Made by a program: the position numbers and the translations under genes. This document shows positions 7,950-15,041 of a stretch of DNA of 64,000 bases, piece by piece. The notes under the pieces were generated by a model, which ran no database searches, was not told the origin of the DNA, and worked only from the letters and a program-made list of their open reading frames with translations. Within the stretch, counting starts at the first letter, position 1, and every line of letters starts with the position of its first letter. The DNA comes from Methanoregulaceae archaeon (GTDB lineage: Archaea; Halobacteriota; Methanomicrobia; Methanomicrobiales; Methanospirillaceae): assembly GCA_015660965.1 (NCBI GenBank), contig JACTVG010000007.1:1-64000 (forward strand). The letters are read 5' to 3'.

Positions 7950-8114
7950 ATGGAACCTATGGAAGTCTCTACAAAAGCCTACCAGGTGATAGACCGCCCA
8001 GTGAAGGCAATGGGAAATTCTGGCGGAATTTACCTACCGAAAGAATGGATTGGGAAGCAGGTAAAAGTCCTATTAATCGAGCCAATTGAGAAATCCGGGG
8101 ATAATCCGCAGTAG
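7950..8114 (+). CDS. DUF2080 family transposase-associated protein
   Basis: A 54-aa protein, MEPMEVSTKAYQVI to the TAG at 8112-8114. The core DRPVKAMGNSGGIYLPKEW and KQVKVLLIEP matches the DUF2080 family found beside archaeal transposases. The GNSGGIYLPKEW segment looks like an AbrB/SpoVT-type swapped-hairpin DNA-binding fold. A regulator of the neighbouring transposase is the natural inference, supported by the duplicated palindromic motif between the genes. M4 is an alternative start. Confidence 0.8.
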   Translation: MEPMEVSTKAYQVIDRPVKAMGNSGGIYLPKEWIGKQVKVLLIEPIEKSGDNPQ

Positions 8115-8160
8115 GATGATAGGAAAGTTTTTTATTTAGAGGATCTATAAATATCATCAA

Positions 8161-8234
8161 TGCCGGTGTGGGGACTCGAACCCCAGTCATTCGGGTGGTA
8201 GCCCGATTACATTACCTAACTATGCGACGCCGGC
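8161..8234 (-). tRNA. tRNA-like gene with 6-nt anticodon loop (would read Gly, ACC)
   Basis: On the minus strand the 74 nt fold as a cloverleaf: acceptor GCCGGCG/CACCGGC (one C-A mismatch) plus discriminator A; D arm GCAT/ATGT with G18G19-like AGTTAGGTA; T arm TGGGG-TTCGAGT-CCCCA perfect. The anticodon stem TCGGG/CCCGA is perfect but encloses only CTACCA (6 nt), with two unpaired A between D and anticodon stems. Taking the T as U33 gives anticodon ACC. Archaeal glycine tRNAs normally use GCC, UCC or CCC, so this is either a pseudogene or an unusual tRNA. Confidence 0.5.
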
Positions 8235-8247
8235 ATGGTTAATTTGT

Positions 8248-8318
8248 GGGCGTACGACGGGAATCGAACCCGTGTTCCGAGCTTACGAGGGCCAGACCCT
8301 GACCATCAGGCGTACGCC
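8248..8318 (-). tRNA. Degenerate tRNA-like sequence (possible Thr, CGT)
   Basis: On the minus strand, acceptor GGCGTAC/GTACGCC is perfect and a T arm ACGGG-TTCGATT-CCCGT is perfect, but one extra nucleotide separates them. The D arm (CCTG/CAGG) has only a 5-nt loop and lacks the usual features. A loop CTCGTAA would give anticodon CGT, but its stem has a C-C mismatch and two G-T pairs. The internal region is about 4-5 nt shorter than normal. It is probably a decayed or atypical tRNA, 13 nt upstream of the other one on the same strand. Confidence 0.35.
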
Positions 8319-8371
8319 ACATTAATTACTTGCCCATTTGGGGCTCACCCCTTTCCCTTGTAATTTGTTTA

Positions 8372-9145
8372 TTATCCATAGTCGTCTCCTCGTGGCAGTT
8401 TATCTTCTAGGGCGTTTAATAAAAATCTGGCAACCATGATTGAGGACGCATCCTTCACTTCAAATTTTATTCCACCAACATCCAGCGTTATTTTTGTGAA
8501 TGGTGTCCGTCCGACTGAACGCGGACGGCTTTGCGGAGTGCTTACCGTTTGACTTCGGTCATTTGGTATTTTTGATTGGAGAACATTTTTTTCTAGGGAT
8601 TTCTTAATTTTTAGTTTGGATGAAACCTTGAGATTTTTTTGCCTACCTAGGAGTGCAGATCCTCTAGAATATGGGGGTGTTTTAGTTATGCAACTAATAT
8701 CTTCCAAATATGCGTGCCACAAGCGGTCGAGATTTCTTTTTGAAATCGGTTCATTAAGATGGACGATTCTTTCAAACGCTTGTAAGAAAACCTTTCTATC
8801 TGGATTATTTCCAATTGCGTTCAATAACTGGTTCCAAAGAGGAATCGTTCGGATAATTTTTTCAATCGTAGCATTTTTTTCAACCCCTTCTCCATGAATT
8901 GCTGCCTTCCCTATGTCGGTAATTACGTACCCCCAAGTATCCTTTAACAACAAACCAAACTCGACCATGTCTTTTAATTTTTCAGCGGGGCCATTGCTTG
9001 TCGGAGATGCTCCAATCACATCTGTAAATTGCTTACGATCAAACGCCCCAGAATACTTCTTGTCGACGGCGGTCAAATGATCAAGGAGTATACCAAGGCG
9101 TGTGCCAGTAACGGCATACTCTCCATAACCTCTTTCCATTACCAT
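8372..9145 (-). CDS. Uncharacterised protein with winged-helix-like N-terminus
   Basis: A 257-aa soluble protein. Residues about 12-90 look like one or two winged helices (RLGILLDHLTAVDKKYSGAF, FTDVIGASPTSNGPAEKLKDMVEFGLL, WGYVITDIGKAAI), a pattern seen in DUF5343-like archaeal proteins. This is followed by a helical middle, a basic linker (residues about 165-215) and a short C-terminal unit ITLDVGGIKFEVKDASSIMVARFLLNALE. A perfect 14-nt palindrome covers the start codon and a TATA-like tttataa lies about 25 nt upstream, so the mRNA is probably leaderless and the gene may be autoregulated. The function is unknown. Confidence 0.6.
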   Translation of the reverse strand: MVMERGYGEYAVTGTRLGILLDHLTAVDKKYSGAFDRKQFTDVIGASPTSNGPAEKLKDMVEFGLLLKDTWGYVITDIGKAAIHGEGVEKNATIEKIIRTIPLWNQLLNAIGNNPDRKVFLQAFERIVHLNEPISKRNLDRLWHAYLEDISCITKTPPYSRGSALLGRQKNLKVSSKLKIKKSLEKNVLQSKIPNDRSQTVSTPQSRPRSVGRTPFTKITLDVGGIKFEVKDASSIMVARFLLNALEDKLPRGDDYG

Positions 9146-9152
9146 ATGGTAA
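9139..9152. promoter_or_regulatory. Perfect palindrome over the start of the 257-aa gene
   Basis: TTACCATATGGTAA is a perfect 14-nt inverted repeat that contains the ATG (9145-9143) and lies about 20 nt downstream of the minus-strand TATA-like tttttataatcc. That is the position of a repressor operator at the transcription start. Confidence 0.45.
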
Positions 9153-9337
9153 TACGGTTATCATTTGGATTATAAAAAGATTGTTCCGGATTCATTTGGA
9201 TGTGGTATTTGGAACCAAATGAGAGACAACCCCCCAACTTTCAAATTTTTCACAACTCCGACGTTAACTATACCCACCCTCCACACCGTGGAGGATATTT
9301 CAATAAGATTAAATACGATACTGGATAAAATAGCATA

Positions 9338-9880
9338 ATGCCGACGTTGGAAACTCAATCGAGTCATCAATCAAAAGCATCAAAAAGCGGAAGGAAATTC
9401 GAAGATGAAATATACCAACTGCTTATTGACCAAATAACAAATCCAGAAGTATCCATATTGCGACCAAGAACGCATGTTTATAAACCAAATATCAAGAAAT
9501 CGAGGAGAAGATACGCTTGTTTAACGCTTCATACTTCAATTGGTTCAATCATTGGGGATACCGATATCGTTATTTTTAATAAAAAAAAGAAAGAGCCGTT
9601 GGTTATTATAAGCTGTAAAACTTCGTTACATGGACGAATCACAGAATCGTTATATTATGCAAGATTTTATCGTGAAAAATATCCGCAACTGCCCCAGTTC
9701 TTTGTGACAAGCGATAATCATGGAGAGTTTGGATCTGAGGAAAAACCACGCAAATCGAGAGTTTTAGCGACCTATGAGAATATTTTTGTTTATTCATGGA
9801 ATCCAAAAACAATTCTCGGAGGGTGTATCAAATCAAAAGATTCATTTATTGACGATATTAAGCGAGTGATTGACGAATGA
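9338..9880 (+). CDS. Type II restriction endonuclease, PD-(D/E)XK fold (BsaWI-like)
   Basis: A 180-aa protein with a nuclease core: an N-terminal Glu helix (KFEDEIYQLL, residues 20-29), IIGDTDIVIF (D74/D76) and, after 16-18 residues, SCK (residues 92-94) in LVIISCKTSLHGRITESLYYARFY. This is the Asp...Ser-Cys-Lys version of PD-(D/E)XK. The SCKTSL context resembles BsaWI-family enzymes, but the recognition site cannot be read from sequence. It overlaps the methyltransferase by 4 nt (ATGA), so the two are translationally coupled. A TATA-like ttaaata about 25 nt before the ATG suggests a leaderless message. Confidence 0.8.
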   Translation: MPTLETQSSHQSKASKSGRKFEDEIYQLLIDQITNPEVSILRPRTHVYKPNIKKSRRRYACLTLHTSIGSIIGDTDIVIFNKKKKEPLVIISCKTSLHGRITESLYYARFYREKYPQLPQFFVTSDNHGEFGSEEKPRKSRVLATYENIFVYSWNPKTILGGCIKSKDSFIDDIKRVIDE

Positions 9881-10779
9881 AACAGCAATTTTTTAATGAA
9901 GATATCCTTGATGTTCCTATTGAAGATGAGAGCGTTCACCTAATTATTACATCACCTCCTTATAATGTCGGAATCAATTACGATAAACACGAAGATAATA
10001 AGCCATATCAGGAATATTTAAGTTGGCTAACGGAAGTTTTTGTCCATTTGAAGAAAAAACTTGTAAATGGGGGTAGATTATGTATTAATATCGCCCCAAC
10101 AGGAATAAAGAAGTTTACCCCGATTCATCACGATTTAATCACAAATCTTCGTAATGAAGATTATAATTTCGTTGGAGAAATCCTCTGGTATAAACAGAAT
10201 ATGAAATCAAGAACAGCATGGGGATCTTTTCGATCTCCTCGGCGACCTTATGTATTACCCTCTTGGGAATATATCTATGTTTTACAAAAAGGCACATTTC
10301 TTGAGAATGGCGAAAGTAAAAAAGAATTTGTGAAACCAGATATTACGTCTGACGAATTTGTCAGGTTTTCGGATGGCTTTTGGAACATCTCTCCAGAAAC
10401 TGCAAAGAAAGGGCACCCGGTTCCATTCCCAGAACAACTTATCTATCGGTTGATAAAACTTTACTCTTATCCCGGAAACACAGTTCTTGATCCTTTTGGG
10501 GGAAGTGGAACAGTAGCTGCAGTGTGTGCAAAAAACGGGCGTAATTCGGTTTACGTTGATATTTCGCAGAAATATCATGAGATGGCACAAAATAGAGTGG
10601 CCAACTTAAAATCAAAGTGTCCGTATTGTAAAAGTGAGCATTATATTAAAGATGGAAAACGGCGAGATCAAATATCGAAACCATTTGAGGATTACACTGG
10701 ACTACCATGTCCTTTTCTTACTCAGCGGTATCGTTGCAAATCGTGTAAAAAACAATTCACGCATCCGCTTGTCGAATAG
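9877..10779 (+). CDS. DNA methyltransferase of the R-M pair, with C-terminal zinc ribbon
   Basis: A 300-aa amino-methyltransferase of beta-type order: catalytic motif IV TSPPYN (residues 25-30) precedes SAM motif I DPFGGSGT (205-212). TSPPY enzymes modify cytosine-N4 or adenine-N6. It would protect the genome from the endonuclease encoded just upstream, with ATGA overlap. After the methylase core a separate module CPYCKSEHYIKDGKRRDQ...RYRCKSCKKQF (C248-x2-C251 and C287-x2-C290) forms a zinc ribbon of the kind seen at the N-termini of IS1-type transposases. It may help DNA recognition. Both R-M genes are AT-rich relative to core genes. Confidence 0.85.
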   Translation: MKQQFFNEDILDVPIEDESVHLIITSPPYNVGINYDKHEDNKPYQEYLSWLTEVFVHLKKKLVNGGRLCINIAPTGIKKFTPIHHDLITNLRNEDYNFVGEILWYKQNMKSRTAWGSFRSPRRPYVLPSWEYIYVLQKGTFLENGESKKEFVKPDITSDEFVRFSDGFWNISPETAKKGHPVPFPEQLIYRLIKLYSYPGNTVLDPFGGSGTVAAVCAKNGRNSVYVDISQKYHEMAQNRVANLKSKCPYCKSEHYIKDGKRRDQISKPFEDYTGLPCPFLTQRYRCKSCKKQFTHPLVE

Positions 10780-10841
10780 ATTAAAACGGAAAATTATTTT
10801 TTCGGATTATAATACCTCAAATAATTATTACAAAAAGAATC

Positions 10842-10880
10842 TACTTTCGGAACTACTGTATTCCAGTACTTCCGAAAGTA
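10842..10880. repeat. Long imperfect hairpin at the right edge of the island
   Basis: The arms TACTTTCGGAA and TTCCGAAAGTA (11 bp) are followed inward by one C-C mismatch and a 5-bp stem TACTG/CAGTA with loop TATTC. The right arm and loop form most of the 24-nt direct repeat. It lies between the convergent methyltransferase and HTH genes, so it could double as a bidirectional terminator, with a ttttt run on the minus strand beyond it. Confidence 0.8.
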
Positions 10881-10882
10881 AA
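10859..10882. repeat. Right copy of the 24-nt direct repeat
   Basis: Identical to 5971-5994. Here the repeat is the 3' part of the full hairpin; the 5' arm (10842-10852) is absent at the left copy. Confidence 0.85.
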
Positions 10883-10887
10883 ATAAA

Positions 10888-11307
10888 TTATTTATATTGC
10901 ACCCTTTCCCCAATTTGCCGGTTTGAGCAGTTTGAATAAATTTGATTTTTAACCCAACCTGATCCGTTCTTTTGAAAACCGTTTAAATTTAAATATCGGC
11001 AGATTTCCCTATGTGTGAAATTCACATTCTTTGAAATTTTTTGAGGTTGTAAAATTTCAGTAGGATGGGTAAAAATATATTTTTCAATCCGTTCAATTTT
11101 TGAAGGGGATTTTTTTCGTGGAATCGGATTTGCTACGAGTTCACAAAAAAACGGTTTTGGTTGTTCATATCCAAGTATCCATGTTACTTCAAGCAGTGCC
11201 AAAATCGGCACGCCCATTTTTTCTGCAAGAACTCTAAAGTCCACTGTTTTATTGATATGTTCGTTTGCGTATTTCGTTAAACGTTTTTTGAGTGTCACAT
11301 AACGCAT
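10888..11307 (-). CDS. Two-HTH protein, probable DNA-binding regulator
   Basis: A 139-aa protein. The N-terminal half has a helix-turn-helix-like TVDFRVLAEKMGVPILALLEV (about residues 20-40). The C-terminal half has a second one, IFTHPTEILQPQKISKN then FTHREICRYLNLNGFQKNGSGWV, reading like a winged helix. I do not recognise the family. A TATA box about 20-30 nt before the ATG implies a leaderless transcript, and a 24-nt palindrome lies directly upstream of it. The gene ends 6 nt outside the right direct repeat, so whether it belongs to the island is unclear. Confidence 0.6.
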   Translation of the reverse strand: MRYVTLKKRLTKYANEHINKTVDFRVLAEKMGVPILALLEVTWILGYEQPKPFFCELVANPIPRKKSPSKIERIEKYIFTHPTEILQPQKISKNVNFTHREICRYLNLNGFQKNGSGWVKNQIYSNCSNRQIGERVQYK

Positions 11308-11325
11308 GAAATAACTTTTAGCGGA

Positions 11326-11340
11326 TACTATATAAAATGT
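11326..11340 (-). promoter_or_regulatory. TATA box of the two-HTH gene
   Basis: On the minus strand acattttatatagta lies about 20-33 nt before the ATG at 11307, the spacing expected for a leaderless archaeal transcript. Confidence 0.55.
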
Positions 11341-11347
11341 GTGAACT

Positions 11348-11371
11348 TTTTTTCGGCAATTGTCGAAAAAA
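11348..11371. promoter_or_regulatory. 24-nt palindromic operator candidate upstream of the two-HTH gene
   Basis: Half-sites ttttttcggcaa and ttgtcgaaaaaa are inverted around the centre 11359/11360 with a single mismatch pair (G-T). It abuts the TATA region, a usual place for an archaeal regulator to act. Confidence 0.55.
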
Positions 11372-11742
11372 CAAAAACTTATGGGTTCTGGTTCGACTTA
11401 GTGACTTCGTGGCTTTTATCGCAGCACATACAGCGCGCCATTATAGAACCATTTTTTGGATTTTATGAAAATATTGCGCTTGTGGAACCAATCCGGTAAT
11501 TTAATAATCTTTTTATACCCCCCGATTTCCACTGCAGCGCGCCGCAAATATCGCACCAATCTCTTTATAAAGGCTAATATCACGAATGTTAAACCAAGTG
11601 GTTTCGATAGGTAATGGCTCAAGAGACCCGGAGAGGAAATGGTACCGTCTCCTCTCCAAAAACACTATTTAAATCAATTCCATCTTGAATATAATATCGT
11701 GACGGTCGTTTCTTCTGCTAGGGAATCTCTTACACTAGTAGA
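11372..11742. other. Gene-free stretch between the two-HTH gene and a histidine kinase
   Basis: About 370 bp. A 68-codon minus-strand open frame (11416-11622) has no recognisable domain, and its basic, Trp/Lys-rich product looks non-genuine. GCGCGCC occurs twice (about 11438 and 11538) without further structure. A pyrimidine-rich segment (about 11640-11660) precedes the convergent kinase end. I see no RNA gene. Confidence 0.4.
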
Positions 11743-12912
11743 TTAAACCGCATTTCGCATGATCCGGGAATCTTCGGCAGGTACGTTAATCTCAAAACAT
11801 ACACCCTTTCCAGGTTCACCAGTTTCAAATATAGTAATCCCCGTGATGCCGAGAATCTCCCTGCTAAGAAACATCCCAAGGCCAGTATGTTTACCAAATC
11901 CCCTGATAAATATATTGGCTTTATCAACCGTGGGTATTCCAATTCCATCATCAGTATATACAATCGTCACGCCATCTGGTGTTTTATGGTATGAAAATGA
12001 TATCGTGGTGACATGTTCGCCATGACGGATTGAGTTTTCCATGAGGTTGTAAAATACTCTCTCAATAAGCGTATCGGCATAGACTTGAAGACCTTTAATT
12101 TCAATATTAACGGTAATTTCTTTTATCCTAAGTAAATCTACCGCTTTCTGGATTGTTACTGAAACATCTTGCCATTCGGGTGCTCTAACCCCGACATCTT
12201 GATAGAACCGTGTAAACTCTATTTGTCGTTGGATTGCGTCTGTTATCTCGAGCTCTTTCCCGATATAGTCAAAAATGACAGAATTCTTTTCAGCTTTTTC
12301 CTTTGATAAATCCAAAAATGCGAGGAGTACCGTCAGTTTGTTCAAGATGTCATGTCGCGTGACCGATGACAAAATATTAAGTTTTTTGTTTGCCTGTCGA
12401 AGTGCATTTTCTGCCTTCTTACGTTGAGTGACATCATCTTTTAACTTTTCATTGACCTCGGATAACTCGCGGGTACGGTCAGTTACCCGTATCTCCAACG
12501 TATGGGTGAGATCTTCCAGTTTTTCCTGTGCAGTGCGACGCTCTGCAACTTCCAATTGGAGGTTTGCTTGATTGCTCTGTATTTCCCAGAGCAGAACTGA
12601 TACAATTGCAGCGTTTACGATAAAAATGGCTCGATCTAGGAGATCCGTTGTATTAACAATAATTCGGTTAGAAATAATACCGCCAAGCACAATAGCACCA
12701 GAAACGACCCATGTGGTGAAGAACGGAGAATATCGGTATGAGAGCCAAACCGACATGAGGAGCGGCACAAGGTAGAGAATCCAGATAACAAAGCCGAGCG
12801 GGATTAAAACGTCGGCAGCCAAAATCCCAACGACTAAGCAGATCATGGAAAGAAGGATAAGCATATCTTTCTCCTTCACGGTCTTGCCGAAATCCACGAG
12901 TTTCATAGTCAT
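11743..12912 (-). CDS. Membrane sensor histidine kinase
   Basis: The 389-aa protein has about four N-terminal membrane segments (MLILLSMICLVVGILAADVL, FVIWILYLVPLLMSVWLSY, FTTWVVSGAIVLGGIISN, AIFIVNAAIVSVLLWEI) and a coiled coil (about residues 112-178). An H-box follows in SSVTRHDILNKLTVLLAFLDLS, then HATPase_c with N box (FYNLMENSIRHG), G1 (YTDDGIGIP), the F/G region (IFIRGFGKHTGLGMFLSREIL) and GEPGKG. It has no PAS domain, so sensing is likely via the membrane part. No response regulator is adjacent. The catalytic half is closely related to the kinases at 2-490 and 23610-26402. Confidence 0.88.
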   Translation of the reverse strand: MTMKLVDFGKTVKEKDMLILLSMICLVVGILAADVLIPLGFVIWILYLVPLLMSVWLSYRYSPFFTTWVVSGAIVLGGIISNRIIVNTTDLLDRAIFIVNAAIVSVLLWEIQSNQANLQLEVAERRTAQEKLEDLTHTLEIRVTDRTRELSEVNEKLKDDVTQRKKAENALRQANKKLNILSSVTRHDILNKLTVLLAFLDLSKEKAEKNSVIFDYIGKELEITDAIQRQIEFTRFYQDVGVRAPEWQDVSVTIQKAVDLLRIKEITVNIEIKGLQVYADTLIERVFYNLMENSIRHGEHVTTISFSYHKTPDGVTIVYTDDGIGIPTVDKANIFIRGFGKHTGLGMFLSREILGITGITIFETGEPGKGVCFEINVPAEDSRIMRNAV

Positions 12913-13103
12913 TAAAAATTGTGATTAATCATAATATAATACATGATGAAATAAATACGGTAGTCATTTTTGCAGGAAGGTTCTGATTTCCAAGAACTAA
13001 CCTCTACATATGTTCATTTTTGGAATAAAAAGGCATTCAAATCACGATATTTTGAGAAAAGATAGGCTTCATATCGATGAATGGTGAACGGAATGTGAGT
13101 ATT

Positions 13104-13664
13104 ATGGAGAAGAAACGTTTGGGAAGTAATATCTTCATTTACCCAATGCCAGTGACCCTACTGGGGGTAAATATCAAGCAAAAACCAAACTTTATGACTT
13201 TGGGTTGGATATCTCGGGTGAATGCGAGCCCACCCATGGTTGGGTGCGGTGTCGGAAAACACCACTACACGCCACTAGGAATCGCTGAAAATAAAACATT
13301 TAGTGTCAATTTTCCCTCTGCAGAAATGGTTGAGAAAGTGGATTACTGTGGAATTGTATCTGGAAAAAATGTCGATAAGTCAAAGATATTCGATATATTC
13401 TACGGTGAATTGAAAACAGCACCTTTGATCAAGGAATGTCCACTTTCCATTGAATGTCGACTTGTGAATCTTGTCGAAAACCCCACAAATAATTTCTATA
13501 TTGGGGAAATTGTTTCGTCTTATATTGATGAGCAATGTCTCACAGATGGTAAACCGGACATTAAAAAGCTCAATCCGCTTTTGCTCACGATGCCAGATAA
13601 CCGATACTGGACGGTTGGGGAATATGTTGGCGATGCATGGAACATTGGTAAAACCCACAAATAG
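13104..13664 (+). CDS. Flavin reductase-like (FMN-binding split-barrel) protein
   Basis: I take ATG at 13104 (MEKKRLGSNIFIYPMPVTLLGV); an in-frame ATG at 13077 would add nine residues. The 186-aa product has the flavoredoxin/flavin-reductase pattern: PMPVTLLGVNIKQKPNFMTLGWISRVNASPPMVGCGVGKHHYTPLGI, NKTFSVNFPS and a C-terminal GEYVGDAW. It should bind FMN non-covalently and pass electrons to oxygen- or metal-reducing partners. It is followed 11 bp later by the aldo/keto reductase gene, suggesting one redox operon. Confidence 0.8.
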   Translation: MEKKRLGSNIFIYPMPVTLLGVNIKQKPNFMTLGWISRVNASPPMVGCGVGKHHYTPLGIAENKTFSVNFPSAEMVEKVDYCGIVSGKNVDKSKIFDIFYGELKTAPLIKECPLSIECRLVNLVENPTNNFYIGEIVSSYIDEQCLTDGKPDIKKLNPLLLTMPDNRYWTVGEYVGDAWNIGKTHK

Positions 13665-13675
13665 GGTGAGGTGCG

Positions 13676-14785
13676 ATGCTCTATAGGAATGTCCCAAAAA
13701 CTGGCGATAAACTTTCTATTCTCGGTTTTGGGTGTATGCGTCTCCCTACCACAAAGGTGGGGGGTGTCGATGAAGAACGTGCGATACGACAGATCCGTCA
13801 CGCTATCGACAACGGCATCAACTACTTGGATACAGCACCTCTATACCATCTCGGTAAAAGCGAACAAGTTCTTGGGAGGGCTCTAACTGATGGTTACCGA
13901 GAAAAAGTCCGGATCGCGACAAAACTTCCTCCTTGGTCGATCCACAACCGTGTAGATATGGATCGGATTCTGTCTGAACAACTCAGAACCTTGCACACGG
14001 ATCATATCGATTACTATCTGCTCCATAGTCTTTCAAAAGAAAGCTGGGAAAAACTCAAAAATCTCGGAGTACTTGAATTCCTCGATACTGCAAAAAAAGA
14101 TGGTCGAATAAAAAATGCCGGCTTTTCATTTCATGGCAATACTGCAACTTTAAAGGAGATCGTGGATGCTTATGATTGGGAGTTCTGCCAGATTCAATAT
14201 AATTATCTTGATGAACAAAATCAAGCCGGGACTGAGGGGTTGAAGTACGCCGCCGGAAAGCGACTCGCAGTGATAATTATGGAACCCCTTAGGGGTGGCA
14301 ATCTCGCAGGGAAAGTCCCGGAAGAAATACAAAAGATTTGGGATGAGGCACCGGTAAAACGGTCAGCAGCCGAGTGGGGTCTTCGCTGGGTCTGGAACCA
14401 CCCGGAGGCCACAGTAGTTCTTTCCGGTATGAACAACGAAGCTAATATTGATGAGAATTTACGTATCGCTAACTCAGTACTTCCGAATTCTCTATCTCAA
14501 GATGAATTGGAACTCATCAACAAGGTTAGGGATACGTATAAACGATTGATGAAGATTGAATGCACAGGATGCAGCTACTGTATCCCGTGTCCGTCAGGTA
14601 TTGATATTCCCGGTTGCTTTGCTCTATATAACACGTATTATTTATTTCCTCACGATCGGAGTGCGAGATTCCAATATCTCGGACGACATGGTGGAGTTCT
14701 CGCGGGGAAGTCGTACGCAGGATTGTGCAAACAGTGTGGCAAATGCGAAAAATCTGCCCCCAACATTTACCAATCCCTAAACTGA
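13676..14785 (+). CDS. Aldo/keto reductase with C-terminal [4Fe-4S] motifs
   Basis: The 369-aa protein starts MLYRNVPKTGDKLSILGFGC and has the AKR barrel: active-site Asp/Tyr region (GINYLDTAPLYHLGKSEQVLG), Lys strand (VRIATKLPPW), and HTDHIDYYLLHSL with its His. The C-terminus adds ferredoxin-like clusters: CTGCSYCIPCPSGIDIPGC and CKQCGKCEKSAP. This is the Fe-S oxidoreductase subclass common in anaerobes, so electrons may come from a cluster as well as NAD(P)H. The substrate is unknown. It probably forms an operon with the flavin-reductase gene upstream. Confidence 0.88.
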   Translation: MLYRNVPKTGDKLSILGFGCMRLPTTKVGGVDEERAIRQIRHAIDNGINYLDTAPLYHLGKSEQVLGRALTDGYREKVRIATKLPPWSIHNRVDMDRILSEQLRTLHTDHIDYYLLHSLSKESWEKLKNLGVLEFLDTAKKDGRIKNAGFSFHGNTATLKEIVDAYDWEFCQIQYNYLDEQNQAGTEGLKYAAGKRLAVIIMEPLRGGNLAGKVPEEIQKIWDEAPVKRSAAEWGLRWVWNHPEATVVLSGMNNEANIDENLRIANSVLPNSLSQDELELINKVRDTYKRLMKIECTGCSYCIPCPSGIDIPGCFALYNTYYLFPHDRSARFQYLGRHGGVLAGKSYAGLCKQCGKCEKSAPNIYQSLN

Positions 14786-15041
14786 TGAAAGAGGTATCAA
14801 AGACAATGGAGGGGAGGGGTATGGGTATGAAAGTTCAGGTAGTGAAAGGGACAATTTGGTGTATGGTTCAAGTGGGACGTATCAAAAGGAAATTTTCGAG
14901 AAAAAAATAATTAAAAAATGGATGGGATCGGAATAATCTTGGAACATGGCAAACAGGATATTTAATTTCATTACCCGAATGCAATAAAAGAAATAGGAGA
15001 AAGGAACTAATACCAATTTTGTCAAGTCAAGGAGGATAAGT

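Larger units (their letters stand above)
6651..8114. mobile_element. ISH3-like insertion sequence (transposase plus divergent DUF2080 gene)
   Basis: A DDE transposase gene and the transposase-associated DUF2080 gene are divergently arranged around a 132-bp region. I could not establish terminal inverted repeats or a target duplication, so the stated limits are only the outer ends of the two genes. Confidence 0.6.
5971..10882. other. Accessory island with IS element and restriction-modification genes
   Basis: The 4.9-kb segment between identical 24-nt direct repeats contains an AT-rich membrane-protein gene, an ISH3-like transposase with its DUF2080 partner, two tRNA-like sequences, a winged-helix-like gene and an R-M pair. 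Genes on either side are chromosomal-looking small proteins. No integrase is present inside, so the mechanism of insertion is unknown. That this is a single acquired unit is inference from the repeats and content. Confidence 0.5.

Noticed and set aside
6615-8150. Terminal inverted repeats of the IS element
   Set aside because: A weak similarity (gatcactagataa at the left, gatcctctaaataa on the complement at the right) is below what I would accept without alignment, and no target duplication is visible.
11416-11622. 68-aa minus-strand open frame in the gap before the kinase
   Set aside because: No domain, no good SD, odd Trp/Lys-rich composition, and no neighbour context; probably chance.
14784-14910. 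41-codon frame (MKEVSKTMEGRGMG...) after the aldo/keto reductase
   Set aside because: Basic, Gly/Met-rich product without motifs; probably read-through of a purine-rich leader of the sod gene.
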